From: Candidatus Rifleibacteriota bacterium
GTDB taxonomy: Bacteria > Riflebacteria > Ozemobacteria > Ozemobacterales > Ozemobacteraceae
Direction: 5' to 3'
Length of the DNA: 16,390 nucleotides
Assembly (NCBI GenBank): GCA_017526725.1
Contig: JAFXRA010000214.1
Coordinates: 1 to 16,390, forward strand
Both the position numbers and the translations under genes were made by a program. The notes under the pieces are model-generated. The model saw only the letters and a list, made by a program, of their open reading frames with translations. It searched no databases and was not told where the DNA came from. The stretch's first letter is position 1, and every line of letters begins with the position of its first letter. Shown piece by piece: positions 1 to 7,993 of this stretch.

Positions 1-1
1 C

Positions 2-1435
2 GAAGCTGTTGTTCAGTCTAGAATATTTGACGGGCTTGTCAGATACAACGAAAAAATGGAATTAGTGCCAGACTTGGCTGAATCTTGGGATATTTCAGAA
101 GACGGCAGAGAATATATCTTCAATTTGAGAAAGAACGTTATTTTCCACAATGGTCAGAAATTAACTTCTGCTGACGTTGTGTTTTCTTTAGACAGAATAC
201 TAGACCCAAACACCGGTTCTCCTAGAACCTGGGTTTTAGAAAAGATAGACGGGGCAGAAGAACGCATGAAGGGTGAAGCTTCTTCAACTGCTGGAATAAA
301 AGCTTTAGATGAATACAGAGTTTCAATCAGACTCAAAGAAGCTTTTGCTCCTTTTATGAGTCTTCTTACCACTCCGGCATGTTATATTCTTCCCTCAGAA
401 AGTAAAGATACTTATAAAACAAGTGATTTCTTTGATAGACCTGTAGGTACCGGTCCGTATTTTGTTAAAGACAGAGTCAGAGATAGTTATATTCATTTGG
501 CTGCCAACGAAAGCTATTTTCTCGGTAAACCTAACGTTGGTAATATTCTTGTAAGAATCATTCCCGAAAATCTAAAAGCAGAACTTGAATTTGAATGTGA
601 TTCTATTGATATGCTTCAGCTTTATCCATCTAATTACAACAGATTTAAAGAAATGAAGAAATATTCAGACAGAATCGTAGATATTCCTGCTTTAAATGTC
701 TGGTATATAGGCTTTAACAACCAAGCAGAGCCTTTTAACGATGTCAGAATCAGAAAAGCTTTGAATTTATTGCTAGACAGGGAAAGAATAATCAAAGCTA
801 TTTACTCAGGCAGAGCTGTTCCAGCTATCGGTAGTATTCCACCTGGCATTTCCGGATTCAATAGTAAAGATACAGGAATAGGCTTTAATCCTGAAGAAGG
901 TAAGAGACTTCTTGCTGAAGCTGGCTATAATGAACAAAATCCATTAAAAATAGAACTTTATCAGAAGGCCCAGCAGTCTGCTACCGAAATAACTAGATTT
1001 ATTCAGGGTGAATTTAAAAAATACTCTGTGATTATTGAAACAAAGCCTATGGAATGGAGTGCTTTAAAAGACGCTATCAATAAAGGTGAAGCAAAAGCTT
1101 TTCTAATGAACTGGTTTGGTGATTATCCTGATGGTGAGAACTTCCTTTATCCTTTGTTCCACTCTAAAAATTGGGGCTCTGGCGGCAACAGGGCTAGATT
1201 CAAGAATGATGAAGTAGACAGACTTTTGGAAGAAGCTGTAAGAATAACAGACGAAAAACTTCGCAGTGAAGCCTACGACAGGATAAACCGCAAGGTGGCC
1301 GAACAGGCTCCCTGGATATATTTATGGCATTGCAGCGAAAGTTATGTAACTGGGCCAAGAGTAAAAAACATTGAGTTTTATCCGATGTTTTTCTGCGACA
1401 AAGGCTTGAGTATATCTTTGAATATGAATAAGTAG
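2..1435 (+). CDS. Peptide/nickel-type ABC transporter solute-binding protein (family 5), 5'-truncated
   Basis: The reading frame is open from base 2, so the true start and signal peptide lie outside the window; by comparison with the family (usually 500-550 residues) roughly the first 50-80 residues are missing. The visible part has the family 5 (DppA/OppA/NikA) hallmarks: a stretch reading LVPDLAESW near the start, then FHNGQKLTSADVVFSLDRI, then a late segment with NWFGDYPDGENFLYPLF. Proteins of this family capture oligopeptides, dipeptides or nickel chelates outside the cytoplasmic membrane and hand them to the permease pair. The two permease genes follow directly, 11 bp downstream, which fixes the system type. 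The ligand cannot be told from sequence. Family assignment is firm; peptide as substrate is inferred from the C26 hydrolase at the end of the operon. Confidence 0.9.
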   Translation, partial: EAVVQSRIFDGLVRYNEKMELVPDLAESWDISEDGREYIFNLRKNVIFHNGQKLTSADVVFSLDRILDPNTGSPRTWVLEKIDGAEERMKGEASSTAGIKALDEYRVSIRLKEAFAPFMSLLTTPACYILPSESKDTYKTSDFFDRPVGTGPYFVKDRVRDSYIHLAANESYFLGKPNVGNILVRIIPENLKAELEFECDSIDMLQLYPSNYNRFKEMKKYSDRIVDIPALNVWYIGFNNQAEPFNDVRIRKALNLLLDRERIIKAIYSGRAVPAIGSIPPGISGFNSKDTGIGFNPEEGKRLLAEAGYNEQNPLKIELYQKAQQSATEITRFIQGEFKKYSVIIETKPMEWSALKDAINKGEAKAFLMNWFGDYPDGENFLYPLFHSKNWGSGGNRARFKNDEVDRLLEEAVRITDEKLRSEAYDRINRKVAEQAPWIYLWHCSESYVTGPRVKNIEFYPMFFCDKGLSISLNMNK

Positions 1436-1446
1436 GAAGTTACACT

Positions 1447-2406
1447 ATGTTAGAATTTACTCTAAGAAGAATTGCAGCAACTATTCCTGTACTCTTGGGA
1501 ATTATTTTTGTTATTTTTTCTGTTCTTTATTTGATTCCTGGTGACCCTGCAGAAGCTATTGCTGGTCCGAGAGCCAACAAAGCTGCCATAGAAAGAATAA
1601 GAACAGAAATGGGATTAAATCAGCCTTATCACAAAAGATTAATTACATATATAAAGAAAGTAGCCAGTGGAGACTTAGGCAATTCTGTAATAACTGGCAG
1701 ACCTGTTTTAAAGTCAATATGCGAAAAACTACCATATACTCTGAAATTAGCCTGCATTGCTATGGTTGTCTCCGTTGTTCTCGGTATTCTTATGGGGCGT
1801 ATTAGCGCAATTACAAGAGGAAAACTTTTAGATAGACTGTGTACAATTCTTTCCGTTACCGGCATAAGCATTCCTGTTTTCTTATCTGGTCTGGTATTCC
1901 TTTATATATTTGCCGTAAAATTACGATGGCTTCCTGCTTCTGCAAGTTCGCCAATGATGTTGAAAAATCCTATTCTTGCTTTTGTGCTTCCCGCTTTAAC
2001 CTTGGGAATTCGTTCAGCTGCTTTCCTTGCTAGAATTGTAAGAAGCAGTGTGATAGAAGTTTTGAATCAGGATTTTATTAGAACTGCTAGAGCAAAAGGA
2101 CTTAGTCCCTGGAGAATTCTATTCAGACACGGTCTTTTTAATGCGCTTGTTCCTATTATAACTGTTATAGGTCTGGATTTATCTAGTTATTTAAACGGTT
2201 CTGTAATTGTTGAAACGATTTTCGATCTTCCTGGTATAGGCAGATTCGCAATGGATGCAATATTAAAACGTGATTATCCAATTATACAGGGTGTAATTCT
2301 TGTAGGAGCCTTAGTTTTTATAATTGTTAACTTAGCTATGGATCTTATCTATGCTTGGATAAATCCAAAAATTCGCGATGAAATGATGGGGAAAAGTGCA
2401 GCATGA
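1447..2406 (+). CDS. dppB: ABC transporter permease, DppB/OppB type
   Basis: A 319-residue inner-membrane permease of the usual length for DppB/OppB. It begins with the typical LEFTLRRIAATIPVLLGI membrane segment followed by the LIPGDPAEAIAG loop that marks this subfamily. About six hydrophobic segments are visible. The cytoplasmic EAA loop that docks on the ATPase reads RTARAKGLSPWRILFRH, roughly residues 214-230, and is followed by VETIFDLPGIGRF, a conserved DppB motif. An AGGAAG ribosome-binding site lies 7 bases before the ATG. The stop overlaps the start of the next permease by 4 bp (ATGA), indicating translational coupling. It forms the channel with the DppC-like partner. Whether it carries di- or oligopeptides cannot be decided, so the symbol is generic. 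Confidence 0.92.
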   Translation: MLEFTLRRIAATIPVLLGIIFVIFSVLYLIPGDPAEAIAGPRANKAAIERIRTEMGLNQPYHKRLITYIKKVASGDLGNSVITGRPVLKSICEKLPYTLKLACIAMVVSVVLGILMGRISAITRGKLLDRLCTILSVTGISIPVFLSGLVFLYIFAVKLRWLPASASSPMMLKNPILAFVLPALTLGIRSAAFLARIVRSSVIEVLNQDFIRTARAKGLSPWRILFRHGLFNALVPIITVIGLDLSSYLNGSVIVETIFDLPGIGRFAMDAILKRDYPIIQGVILVGALVFIIVNLAMDLIYAWINPKIRDEMMGKSAA

Positions 2407-3266
2407 CTAGTATAAACCCAAACAAAAACAATAATGTAAAAAAATCTTTTTTCAGCCGTCTTTCTCTTGCTGGAAAACTAAGTCTTGTTGGTATCATAAT
2501 AGTATTATTCGTTGCTATATATGCTCACAAAATTGCTCCAAACGATCCAATGGAAACAAATCCTGAACGACGCTGGTCCAATGCGGCTGGGTATCCTCTT
2601 GGATGCGATAATCTAGGCCAGTGCATTTTTTCTAGAATTATTTACGGTTCAAGACTCTCGCTTATAATTGGCTTTGCTTCAAGATTTCTTGCTCTTATAA
2701 TTGGTCTTGTGGTTGGTTTAACGGCTGGTTATTTCGGAGGCTGGATTGATTGGGTTTTGATGCGTATAGTAGATATGTTTTTAGCTTTTCCAAGCTTGCT
2801 GATATCCTTAGCGATTTCTATGATTATGGGAAATGGCTTGGGAACAGTTATTTTTGCTATAGCAATAGTTGGCTGGGCTGAAATGGCAAGAATTATCCGC
2901 TCATCAGCTCTAGAACTTCGCTCTGCCGAATATGTGGTGGCGGCCAAAACTCTTGGAGCCTCTGATTTAAGAATAATATTAACTCATATATTGCCAAACT
3001 GTCTGCCAATAATAACCGTAATTTTTACTATGGGAATGGCAACCGCGGTGCTTTCTGAAGCAAGTTTGAGCTTTCTGGGACTAGGTGTTGACCCGGCTAA
3101 ACCGACTTGGGGCGGTATGGTTGCTGTTGGTAAAGACTATATGATTTCAAATCCAAGTCTGGTAATTTATCCAGGACTTTGCATTGCATTCTTAGTAATT
3201 GTTTTCAATGTTTTCGGTGATGAATTAAGAGATATACTCGACCCTTCTCATAAAGGAAATTTATAA
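2403..3266 (+). CDS. dppC: ABC transporter permease, DppC/OppC type
   Basis: A 287-residue permease, the partner of the DppB-like protein. The N-terminal region carries one membrane segment (residues about 25-45) and the OppC_N-type motif IAPNDPMETNPERRW, followed by YPLGCDNLGQCIFSRIIYGSR, where DppC proteins normally read LGTDxxGRDVLSRLIYGSR; the D and the RIIYGSR end are kept. The EAA loop is EYVVAAKTLGASDLRIILTH, and the C-terminal part has ASLSFLGLGV and PTWGGM, both diagnostic of DppC. The start overlaps the dppB stop in ATGA. The C26 hydrolase gene begins 2 bp after the stop. No dppD/dppF-type ATPase follows, so the ATPase genes must lie upstream of the window or elsewhere. Confidence 0.92.
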   Translation: MTSINPNKNNNVKKSFFSRLSLAGKLSLVGIIIVLFVAIYAHKIAPNDPMETNPERRWSNAAGYPLGCDNLGQCIFSRIIYGSRLSLIIGFASRFLALIIGLVVGLTAGYFGGWIDWVLMRIVDMFLAFPSLLISLAISMIMGNGLGTVIFAIAIVGWAEMARIIRSSALELRSAEYVVAAKTLGASDLRIILTHILPNCLPIITVIFTMGMATAVLSEASLSFLGLGVDPAKPTWGGMVAVGKDYMISNPSLVIYPGLCIAFLVIVFNVFGDELRDILDPSHKGNL

Positions 3267-3268
3267 AA

Positions 3269-4015
3269 ATGACTGAAAGACCTCTTATTGGAATTTTCTA
3301 TGCAGATTGTGCTGTTAGAGATAACGAAATGCACATTCGCACCTATGTTTCAAGAAAATATTCTAACGCAGTGTTACTAAGCGGTGGTGACCCTATATTA
3401 TTACCAGTTCCATTTGTACATGATATTTCTTTAAATGAAATACATAGATTGGCAGAAAGATATCTCGGCTTAGTAGATGGAATTCTGCTTGCCGGCGGAG
3501 AAGATGTTCACCCGAAATATCAGGATGAAGATCCAAGCCCTGCTTTAGGCGGTGTTAATCCGTTTCGTGATGAATTTGAACTTGTCGCTGCTGAATTGGC
3601 TTTCAATAAATTTAAAAAGCCTATTCTTGGAATCTGCCGCGGTATTCAAGTAATGGCAATAGCTCTTGGAGGAATGGTGCATCAGGATATCACTTCGATG
3701 GCTTCTGTTCAGCATTCTCAGAAGGCTCCCCGATGGGCTCCGTCTCATTATATCAATATAGTTCCAGATACAAAATTGTCAGAAATTGCTGGTGACGAAA
3801 GAGTAATGGTTAATTCTTTTCATCATCAGGCTGTTAAAGCGGTTCCTTTTGGTTTTTCTACCGCTGCTGAAACATCAGACGGAATAATAGAAGCTATAGA
3901 ATCTATTGATAATAAGAGATTCTGTTTAGGTGTACAATGGCATCCCGAAGAAACATTTGCCTCTGATGATTTCAGCAAAAATATTTTCAAAACATTTGTT
4001 GACAGTTGTAAATAA
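3269..4015 (+). CDS. Class I glutamine amidotransferase-like hydrolase (peptidase C26, PuuD-like)
   Basis: A 248-residue cytoplasmic enzyme of the size of PuuD (gamma-glutamyl-GABA hydrolase). It shows the family landmarks in order: GILLAGGEDVHP (71-82), the nucleophile elbow LGICRG with Cys123, the VNSFHHQAV block (181-189), and QWHPEE with His225 and Glu227 completing the catalytic triad. Enzymes of this group hydrolyse gamma-glutamyl amide bonds, for example in gamma-glutamyl-GABA or other gamma-glutamyl compounds. The gene begins 2 bp after the permease stop with AAGGAAA upstream, so it is co-transcribed with the transporter. The context suggests it processes an imported gamma-glutamyl peptide or amine rather than serving putrescine breakdown, since no other puu genes are present. 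That role is inference; the fold and active site are clear. Confidence 0.85.
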   Translation: MTERPLIGIFYADCAVRDNEMHIRTYVSRKYSNAVLLSGGDPILLPVPFVHDISLNEIHRLAERYLGLVDGILLAGGEDVHPKYQDEDPSPALGGVNPFRDEFELVAAELAFNKFKKPILGICRGIQVMAIALGGMVHQDITSMASVQHSQKAPRWAPSHYINIVPDTKLSEIAGDERVMVNSFHHQAVKAVPFGFSTAAETSDGIIEAIESIDNKRFCLGVQWHPEETFASDDFSKNIFKTFVDSCK

Positions 4016-4204
4016 TCACGCTTTTAAAAGAATTGAGAAATAAGAAAAGCCTACACATTTGTCATAAAAAGTATAGCGTATGGGCTTTAGCCCTGAAAGC
4101 TATACGGTTATGACAATGGGTAGGCTACAAACCAATAAAAGAAAAAGTTTGCGTTTGCCTTGAAAGCTTGAAGCTAAACAATAATCGTGTTAACATCATG
4201 AATT
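4016..4204. other. Intergenic spacer between the transporter operon and the aroQ operon
   Basis: This 189-bp gap holds no credible gene. It contains a short purine-rich 7-bp-period run (about 4028-4048), the 77-bp hairpin element (4049-4125) and an A+T-rich remainder. No intrinsic terminator with a U-run was found after the C26 gene; the hairpin element itself has no U-tract behind it. A TTGAAA hexamer at 4160-4165 could be a -35 box for the downstream operon, but no good -10 sits at the right distance, so I do not call a promoter. Confidence 0.6.
4049..4125. repeat. 77-bp nested-hairpin element, copy 1 (intact)
   Basis: The ends are imperfect inverted repeats: the left end GCCTACACATTTGTCATAA matches the reverse complement of the right end TTATGACAATGGGTAGGC with one substitution and one extra base. 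Inside these, GTATAGC pairs with GCTATAC, and GGGCTTTAGCCC forms the tip. Nearly the whole element therefore folds on itself. A second copy lies at 14594-14670 with six differences by my count. It has no coding capacity. It resembles a MITE or REP/BIME-type element, but no matching transposase is in the window, and no target-site duplication is evident. Confidence 0.85.
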
Positions 4205-5338
4205 ATGGGTAATGGAAATATTGAAATAATATTGATTGAACTTGCAGGAGCTTCTGTTAAGAATAAGTTATCCTGGCGACATTCAATTTCCCGTTCTGCT
4301 CCGCTTGGTTTATATTGCTTGAAAGCAATAGCCCAGGAACGGATAGCTCTTATAGATGTTCCGGTTCCCCAGATAAATGACATGCTGACTGTCTATAAGT
4401 CTTCGCCTGTAAAGACTGTTATTTGCCGATTAGCAGAAGAACCCGACAATGAAGAAGTAAAATCATTAGCTGACTCTATACACGAGATTTTCCCTAATGC
4501 AAGACTAGGCTGCAACTTTGTAAAGTCTGATATCACAAAAGTTTTTAATTTTGTAATTTATGGAACAGGCAAAAGTTCAATATTAAGAATTCTGAGGGGT
4601 GATGAGCTTAACGGTTACTGTGATCAGTTTGAAAATGATAAAAATGCTCCTTTAGATATTCCAGATGAACCTTTGATAGATGTTGGCTATAATGTTTTAC
4701 CAGAAAAATGGCTTAGTGTTCATAACTTAGAAATTTGGCAGCCTTGGCAGGGTTTGTTAGAGTTTTCAACCTCTCTTTTTACTTATCCAGGGACAGATTG
4801 GATGACTAATCTGCTAGTCTGGCTTACAAAGTCAGGTTTCGACGCTTTCCATTTTACTCCCTCGGATTGGACCGTTGATGAAATGAACCATTTGAGGGCA
4901 TTTTTTCAAAAACATAACCTTCAATTGAGTCTTTCTTTTTTAAGTGATAAAGAAGTGCATTATTCTGATATATTGCTGCCTGTTAAAAGATTATGGCTTT
5001 ATGACCCTCAGGCTGTGAAAGCAGAAGAAGTAATAAATAAACTCAAAGAAATACGAAATGCAGGCTTTGAAGCTTGTTTACAGATAAATCACGGATGGTT
5101 TGGCGGCGGTGTAACGCTGCCAGTATGCAAATACATAGATCACTTGATTATTCGAGATGATTATTTATGGAGTAATGCTGAACATAAAAGGTTGATGCAG
5201 CGTTTCTGGGGAACTAAAAACAGATTTTTCAGAAGACTGTTTGGCTTAAGAACAGCCTCAGAGTTGATTACTTTCATGAGAACCTCTTATGCTCTGCTTG
5301 ATTTATTGTTTTTGCCGGAAGAAAAAGGTGATAAATAA
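4205..5338 (+). CDS. Unrecognised protein, possibly a degenerate B12-binding/radical-SAM-like protein lacking the Fe-S cysteines
   Basis: I do not recognise this 377-residue protein with certainty. The N-terminus (IEIILIEL, then SAPLGLYCLKAIAQERIALIDV, residues 6-52) looks like the first strand and PPLGL-type loop of B12-binding domains on radical-SAM proteins. ILRILRGDELNG (127-137) and PLDIPDEPLID (149-159) resemble the linker that leads into the radical-SAM barrel. Where the CxxxCxxC cluster should come (about 175-200) the protein reads LEFSTSLFTYPGTDW, with no cysteine; the six cysteines present are scattered. A segment like the barrel's first helix follows (TNLLVWLTKSGFDAFHF). If the resemblance is real, it is a cluster-less paralogue. 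The start is the first ATG after an in-frame stop and has a weak ribosome-binding site. It overlaps aroQ by one base, so it is surely co-expressed with it. Confidence 0.75.
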   Translation: MGNGNIEIILIELAGASVKNKLSWRHSISRSAPLGLYCLKAIAQERIALIDVPVPQINDMLTVYKSSPVKTVICRLAEEPDNEEVKSLADSIHEIFPNARLGCNFVKSDITKVFNFVIYGTGKSSILRILRGDELNGYCDQFENDKNAPLDIPDEPLIDVGYNVLPEKWLSVHNLEIWQPWQGLLEFSTSLFTYPGTDWMTNLLVWLTKSGFDAFHFTPSDWTVDEMNHLRAFFQKHNLQLSLSFLSDKEVHYSDILLPVKRLWLYDPQAVKAEEVINKLKEIRNAGFEACLQINHGWFGGGVTLPVCKYIDHLIIRDDYLWSNAEHKRLMQRFWGTKNRFFRRLFGLRTASELITFMRTSYALLDLLFLPEEKGDK

Positions 5339-5760
5339 TGATATACGTTGTTAATGGTCCTAATCTAAATATGCTTGGAAAGCGCGAACCGCAGAAATAC
5401 GGAAATATTACACTTGACGAGATTAATAGAGATTTGGAAGAAACTGCTTTTGCCAATAGTGAAGAAATCAAATTTTTCCAGAGCAATTCAGAAGGAGCAA
5501 TAATAGATTTTTTACAAGCCTTGCCGAAATCTTCTAAAATAATTCTGAATCCCGGTGCTTTGGCTCACACCAGCATTGCATTAAGAGACTGTATTACTGC
5601 AATAGAAGCTGAAGTAATTGAAGTCCATATCACCAATATATTTGCTAGAGAAGAATTCAGACATAATTCTTATGTCAGTCCGGTTGCAAAAGGTGTTATA
5701 TGCGGCTTAGGGTCTGAAGTTTATCATTTGGCTTTAACCTGGTTTATTGAAAGAGAATAA
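5338..5760 (+). CDS. aroQ: Type II 3-dehydroquinate dehydratase
   Basis: A 140-residue cytoplasmic enzyme of the usual size for the dodecameric type II enzyme, which removes water from 3-dehydroquinate to give 3-dehydroshikimate in the shikimate pathway. The family blocks are all present: NGPNLNMLGKREPQKYG (6-22) with Arg16 and the catalytic Tyr21, FFQSNSEGAIIDFLQ (46-60), the substrate-binding NPGALAHTSIALRD (71-84), and EVHITN with the catalytic base His97, followed by REEFR with Arg108. The start codon shares one base with the preceding stop (TAATG), and AGGTGA sits just upstream inside the previous gene. No other shikimate genes are in the window, so its partners are elsewhere. Confidence 0.96.
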   Translation: MIYVVNGPNLNMLGKREPQKYGNITLDEINRDLEETAFANSEEIKFFQSNSEGAIIDFLQALPKSSKIILNPGALAHTSIALRDCITAIEAEVIEVHITNIFAREEFRHNSYVSPVAKGVICGLGSEVYHLALTWFIERE

Positions 5761-5766
5761 TTGTTT

Positions 5767-7986
5767 ATGTCTAAACCGGAACTTCTTGCCCCGGCAGGTA
5801 GTGCAGATTGTTTGAAAGCCGCATTATTAGCAGGTGCTGATGCTGTATATCTTGCCGGAAAGCGTTTTGGTGCAAGAGCCTTTGCTTCTAATTTTGACGA
5901 GCTTGGTTTAAGATGGGCAAGAAAAGTTACAAAGGCTCAAAACAAAAAATTATACATAACGCTAAATACAATTGTTTTTGAGCACGAATGGCCGCTGCTT
6001 TTAAAAACTCTCGATTTTATGGAATCTTTGCAGCCAGATTCCCTGATTATTCAGGATATAGGAATTGCTGTTGAGCTTAGAAAAAGAGGAAGCAGAATAC
6101 CCTTGCATTTAAGCACTCAGGGTGCCTGGTTTGGGCAGGGTGGGGTAGAGGAGCTTAAAGAACTAGGTATAACTCGCGTAATTCTTCCTAGAGAGACTTC
6201 TAAGAAAGAAATAGAAGATATTGTGAAGAATAGCCCCTTCGAAATAGAAGTCTTTGTTCATGGGGCAATGTGCTACAGCATCTCTGGCCGCTGTTTCTGG
6301 AGCGCTGCATTAGGAACCCGTTCAGGAAACAGAGGGACCTGTGCTCAGCCTTGTCGCAGAGAATATTCTATTGATGGCTCTAAAAGCAATAATTGTGTTT
6401 TCAGCCCTAAGGATTTAAGGCTTATAAATTATATAAAGGATTTAAAACAGACGGGTGTTGCTTCTTTAAAAATAGAAGGCAGAATGAAAAGCCCTGAATA
6501 TGTCTATCAGGTTGTTAAAGCTTATAGAGCAGCTATAGATGGTAAAAACGCTATTGAAGAAAAGAACCTGGACGAAGTCTTTTCCAGAGCTTCTTCTAAC
6601 GGTTTCTTTTATGGTCCTCAAAAGCCTTTTGAATGGAAAACGGGAAATAATCCCGGCAGAGAAGGTCTTGTAGTCGGAATAACTTCAGGAAAGTTTTCAG
6701 ATGGTTTAACTGAGCTTATTTTAAAAGACAGTATACAGGCTGGTGATGGGCTATTCTGGTATGAAGGCAACGAAAAGAAAGGCTCAAGAATCACTTTTGC
6801 TCAAAGAGATAAGATGAGCAAAAACAGAATCTGGGTAAGAGGCTTGCCTTCTGGTATTCCAGCAAAAACCGAAATCAGAAGAACATCTAAAAGCAGTGAT
6901 GAAAACTGGGAAACCAAATGGGATAAATCAATGGAAAGACGTTCTATTGATTTGTTCTGGTCAGGTTATGAGGGAACCCCTTTAGCTGTTGAAGCAGAAA
7001 TAAATGGTCATAAACTTCATTTAGAAACCGAAGAAAAATTAGAAAACGCAATGCTTAATGGGTTAGACGAAGGTCCGCTTCAGGAAAAATTTTCTGTAAT
7101 TGGAGAGGATTATAAGTCTGAACGTCATATTACAGACCATTTGGGCGAAAGACTTCATATTAGTGCAAGTTCTCTTAAAAAACTTAAAAGGGCTTTGGCT
7201 GAAAACTTAAACATGCTTGAAAAATTACCACCGCCTTATGGTGATAGTTCTTTGGTTAAATACCTTTTAAACAAAGGGAATAAGCTTTGCATAGATAAAT
7301 CCGTTCTTTATTCGAAACAGAAACCAAAACTTGTTTTAAGGCTTTGGAATGAAACCAAAAAGCTTTCTGAAGCTTTAAAAACAGATAATCTGATTATTCC
7401 TTGGCACGAGAGAGAAATGCTGGCTGATAACAAGCGCCATTCAGATAATATTTGCTACTGGCTGCCACCAGTTTTAAATTCAAAAGACTTTAACGCAGTT
7501 TATGAAAGTATCAAAAATCTTTCCGGTATGAAGTTTATTTGTTTCGGATGGGAAGCCTTCAGACTGGCTAAACTTCTGCCAAAGCTTAACTTTGTGCTTG
7601 ATTGGTGTTTTAATCTTTCCAATTTGAATGCTTTGGCTTATGTTTATAAACAGGGTCTAAGTGCTATTCTCTCTAAAGAGTGGAAAGAAGAAGATATTCC
7701 TGAAAATCTGAATCTTTATCGGGCCTCGTTTGCTTGGAATCCGTTAGTTTCATATACTAGATTCAAAGAGGCTTTTCATTCAGAACAGATTGTTTCTAAC
7801 TCACATAAAGATAAGTTCTTTGTTTTAAATATTGGAAGCGGTGTTAATGCTATGTTTCTAGAAGACCACCTTTCTATGCTTCCTAAGCTTGATGTGCCAC
7901 TGATGTTAGATGTTGCAATTTCCCCAAAAGAAAATCCGATTCAGGCGTCTGAACGCTTAAATCGGATTATTGAACGCTTTATGTAA
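5767..7986 (+). CDS. U32 peptidase-family protein (RlhA-type, probable RNA hydroxylation factor)
   Basis: A 739-residue protein starting MSKPELLAPAGSADCLKAAL, the standard U32 N-terminus. I chose ATG 5767 over the in-frame TTG at 5761 because AAGAGA is 10 bases from the ATG and only 4 from the TTG. The U32 signature is EVFVHGAMCYSISGRCFWS, and the four cysteines C169, C176, C192 and C196 (the last two in GNRGTCAQPCR) match the Fe-S-binding pattern of RlhA and TrhP. After the barrel, a DUF3656-like region follows (about 400-480, with ISASSLKKLKRAL), typical of the long RlhA group, and then a second half to 739. RlhA-type proteins take part in 23S rRNA C2501 hydroxylation; TrhP acts on tRNA U34. 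Family is certain; the exact RNA target is inference. The gene directly follows aroQ. Its 3' end contains a terminator for the convergent gene. Confidence 0.9.
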   Translation: MSKPELLAPAGSADCLKAALLAGADAVYLAGKRFGARAFASNFDELGLRWARKVTKAQNKKLYITLNTIVFEHEWPLLLKTLDFMESLQPDSLIIQDIGIAVELRKRGSRIPLHLSTQGAWFGQGGVEELKELGITRVILPRETSKKEIEDIVKNSPFEIEVFVHGAMCYSISGRCFWSAALGTRSGNRGTCAQPCRREYSIDGSKSNNCVFSPKDLRLINYIKDLKQTGVASLKIEGRMKSPEYVYQVVKAYRAAIDGKNAIEEKNLDEVFSRASSNGFFYGPQKPFEWKTGNNPGREGLVVGITSGKFSDGLTELILKDSIQAGDGLFWYEGNEKKGSRITFAQRDKMSKNRIWVRGLPSGIPAKTEIRRTSKSSDENWETKWDKSMERRSIDLFWSGYEGTPLAVEAEINGHKLHLETEEKLENAMLNGLDEGPLQEKFSVIGEDYKSERHITDHLGERLHISASSLKKLKRALAENLNMLEKLPPPYGDSSLVKYLLNKGNKLCIDKSVLYSKQKPKLVLRLWNETKKLSEALKTDNLIIPWHEREMLADNKRHSDNICYWLPPVLNSKDFNAVYESIKNLSGMKFICFGWEAFRLAKLLPKLNFVLDWCFNLSNLNALAYVYKQGLSAILSKEWKEEDIPENLNLYRASFAWNPLVSYTRFKEAFHSEQIVSNSHKDKFFVLNIGSGVNAMFLEDHLSMLPKLDVPLMLDVAISPKENPIQASERLNRIIERFM
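7925..7968 (-). terminator. Intrinsic terminator for the uspA-type gene, inside the coding end of the U32 gene
   Basis: AATCCGATT (7933-7941) and AATCGGATT (7960-7968) are perfect reverse complements. They are extended inward, after a one-base mismatch, by AGGCGT pairing with ACGCTT (one G-U) around a CTGA loop. Read on the minus strand, the hairpin is followed directly by TTTTCTTTT. It lies about 26 bp past the stop of the minus-strand usp gene. On the plus strand there is no U-tract, so it should act in one direction only. Confidence 0.75.
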
Positions 7987-7993
7987 ATTGGAA

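Noticed and set aside
4049..4125. Hairpin element as an intrinsic terminator of the transporter operon
   Set aside because: The stem is followed by TACAAACC, not a U-run, on the plus strand, and an unrelated locus carries the same element.
4174..4383. Minus-strand reading frame of 69 codons across the start of the 4205 gene
   Set aside because: It is antisense to the N-terminal coding part of a longer, operon-linked gene and shows no recognisable protein.
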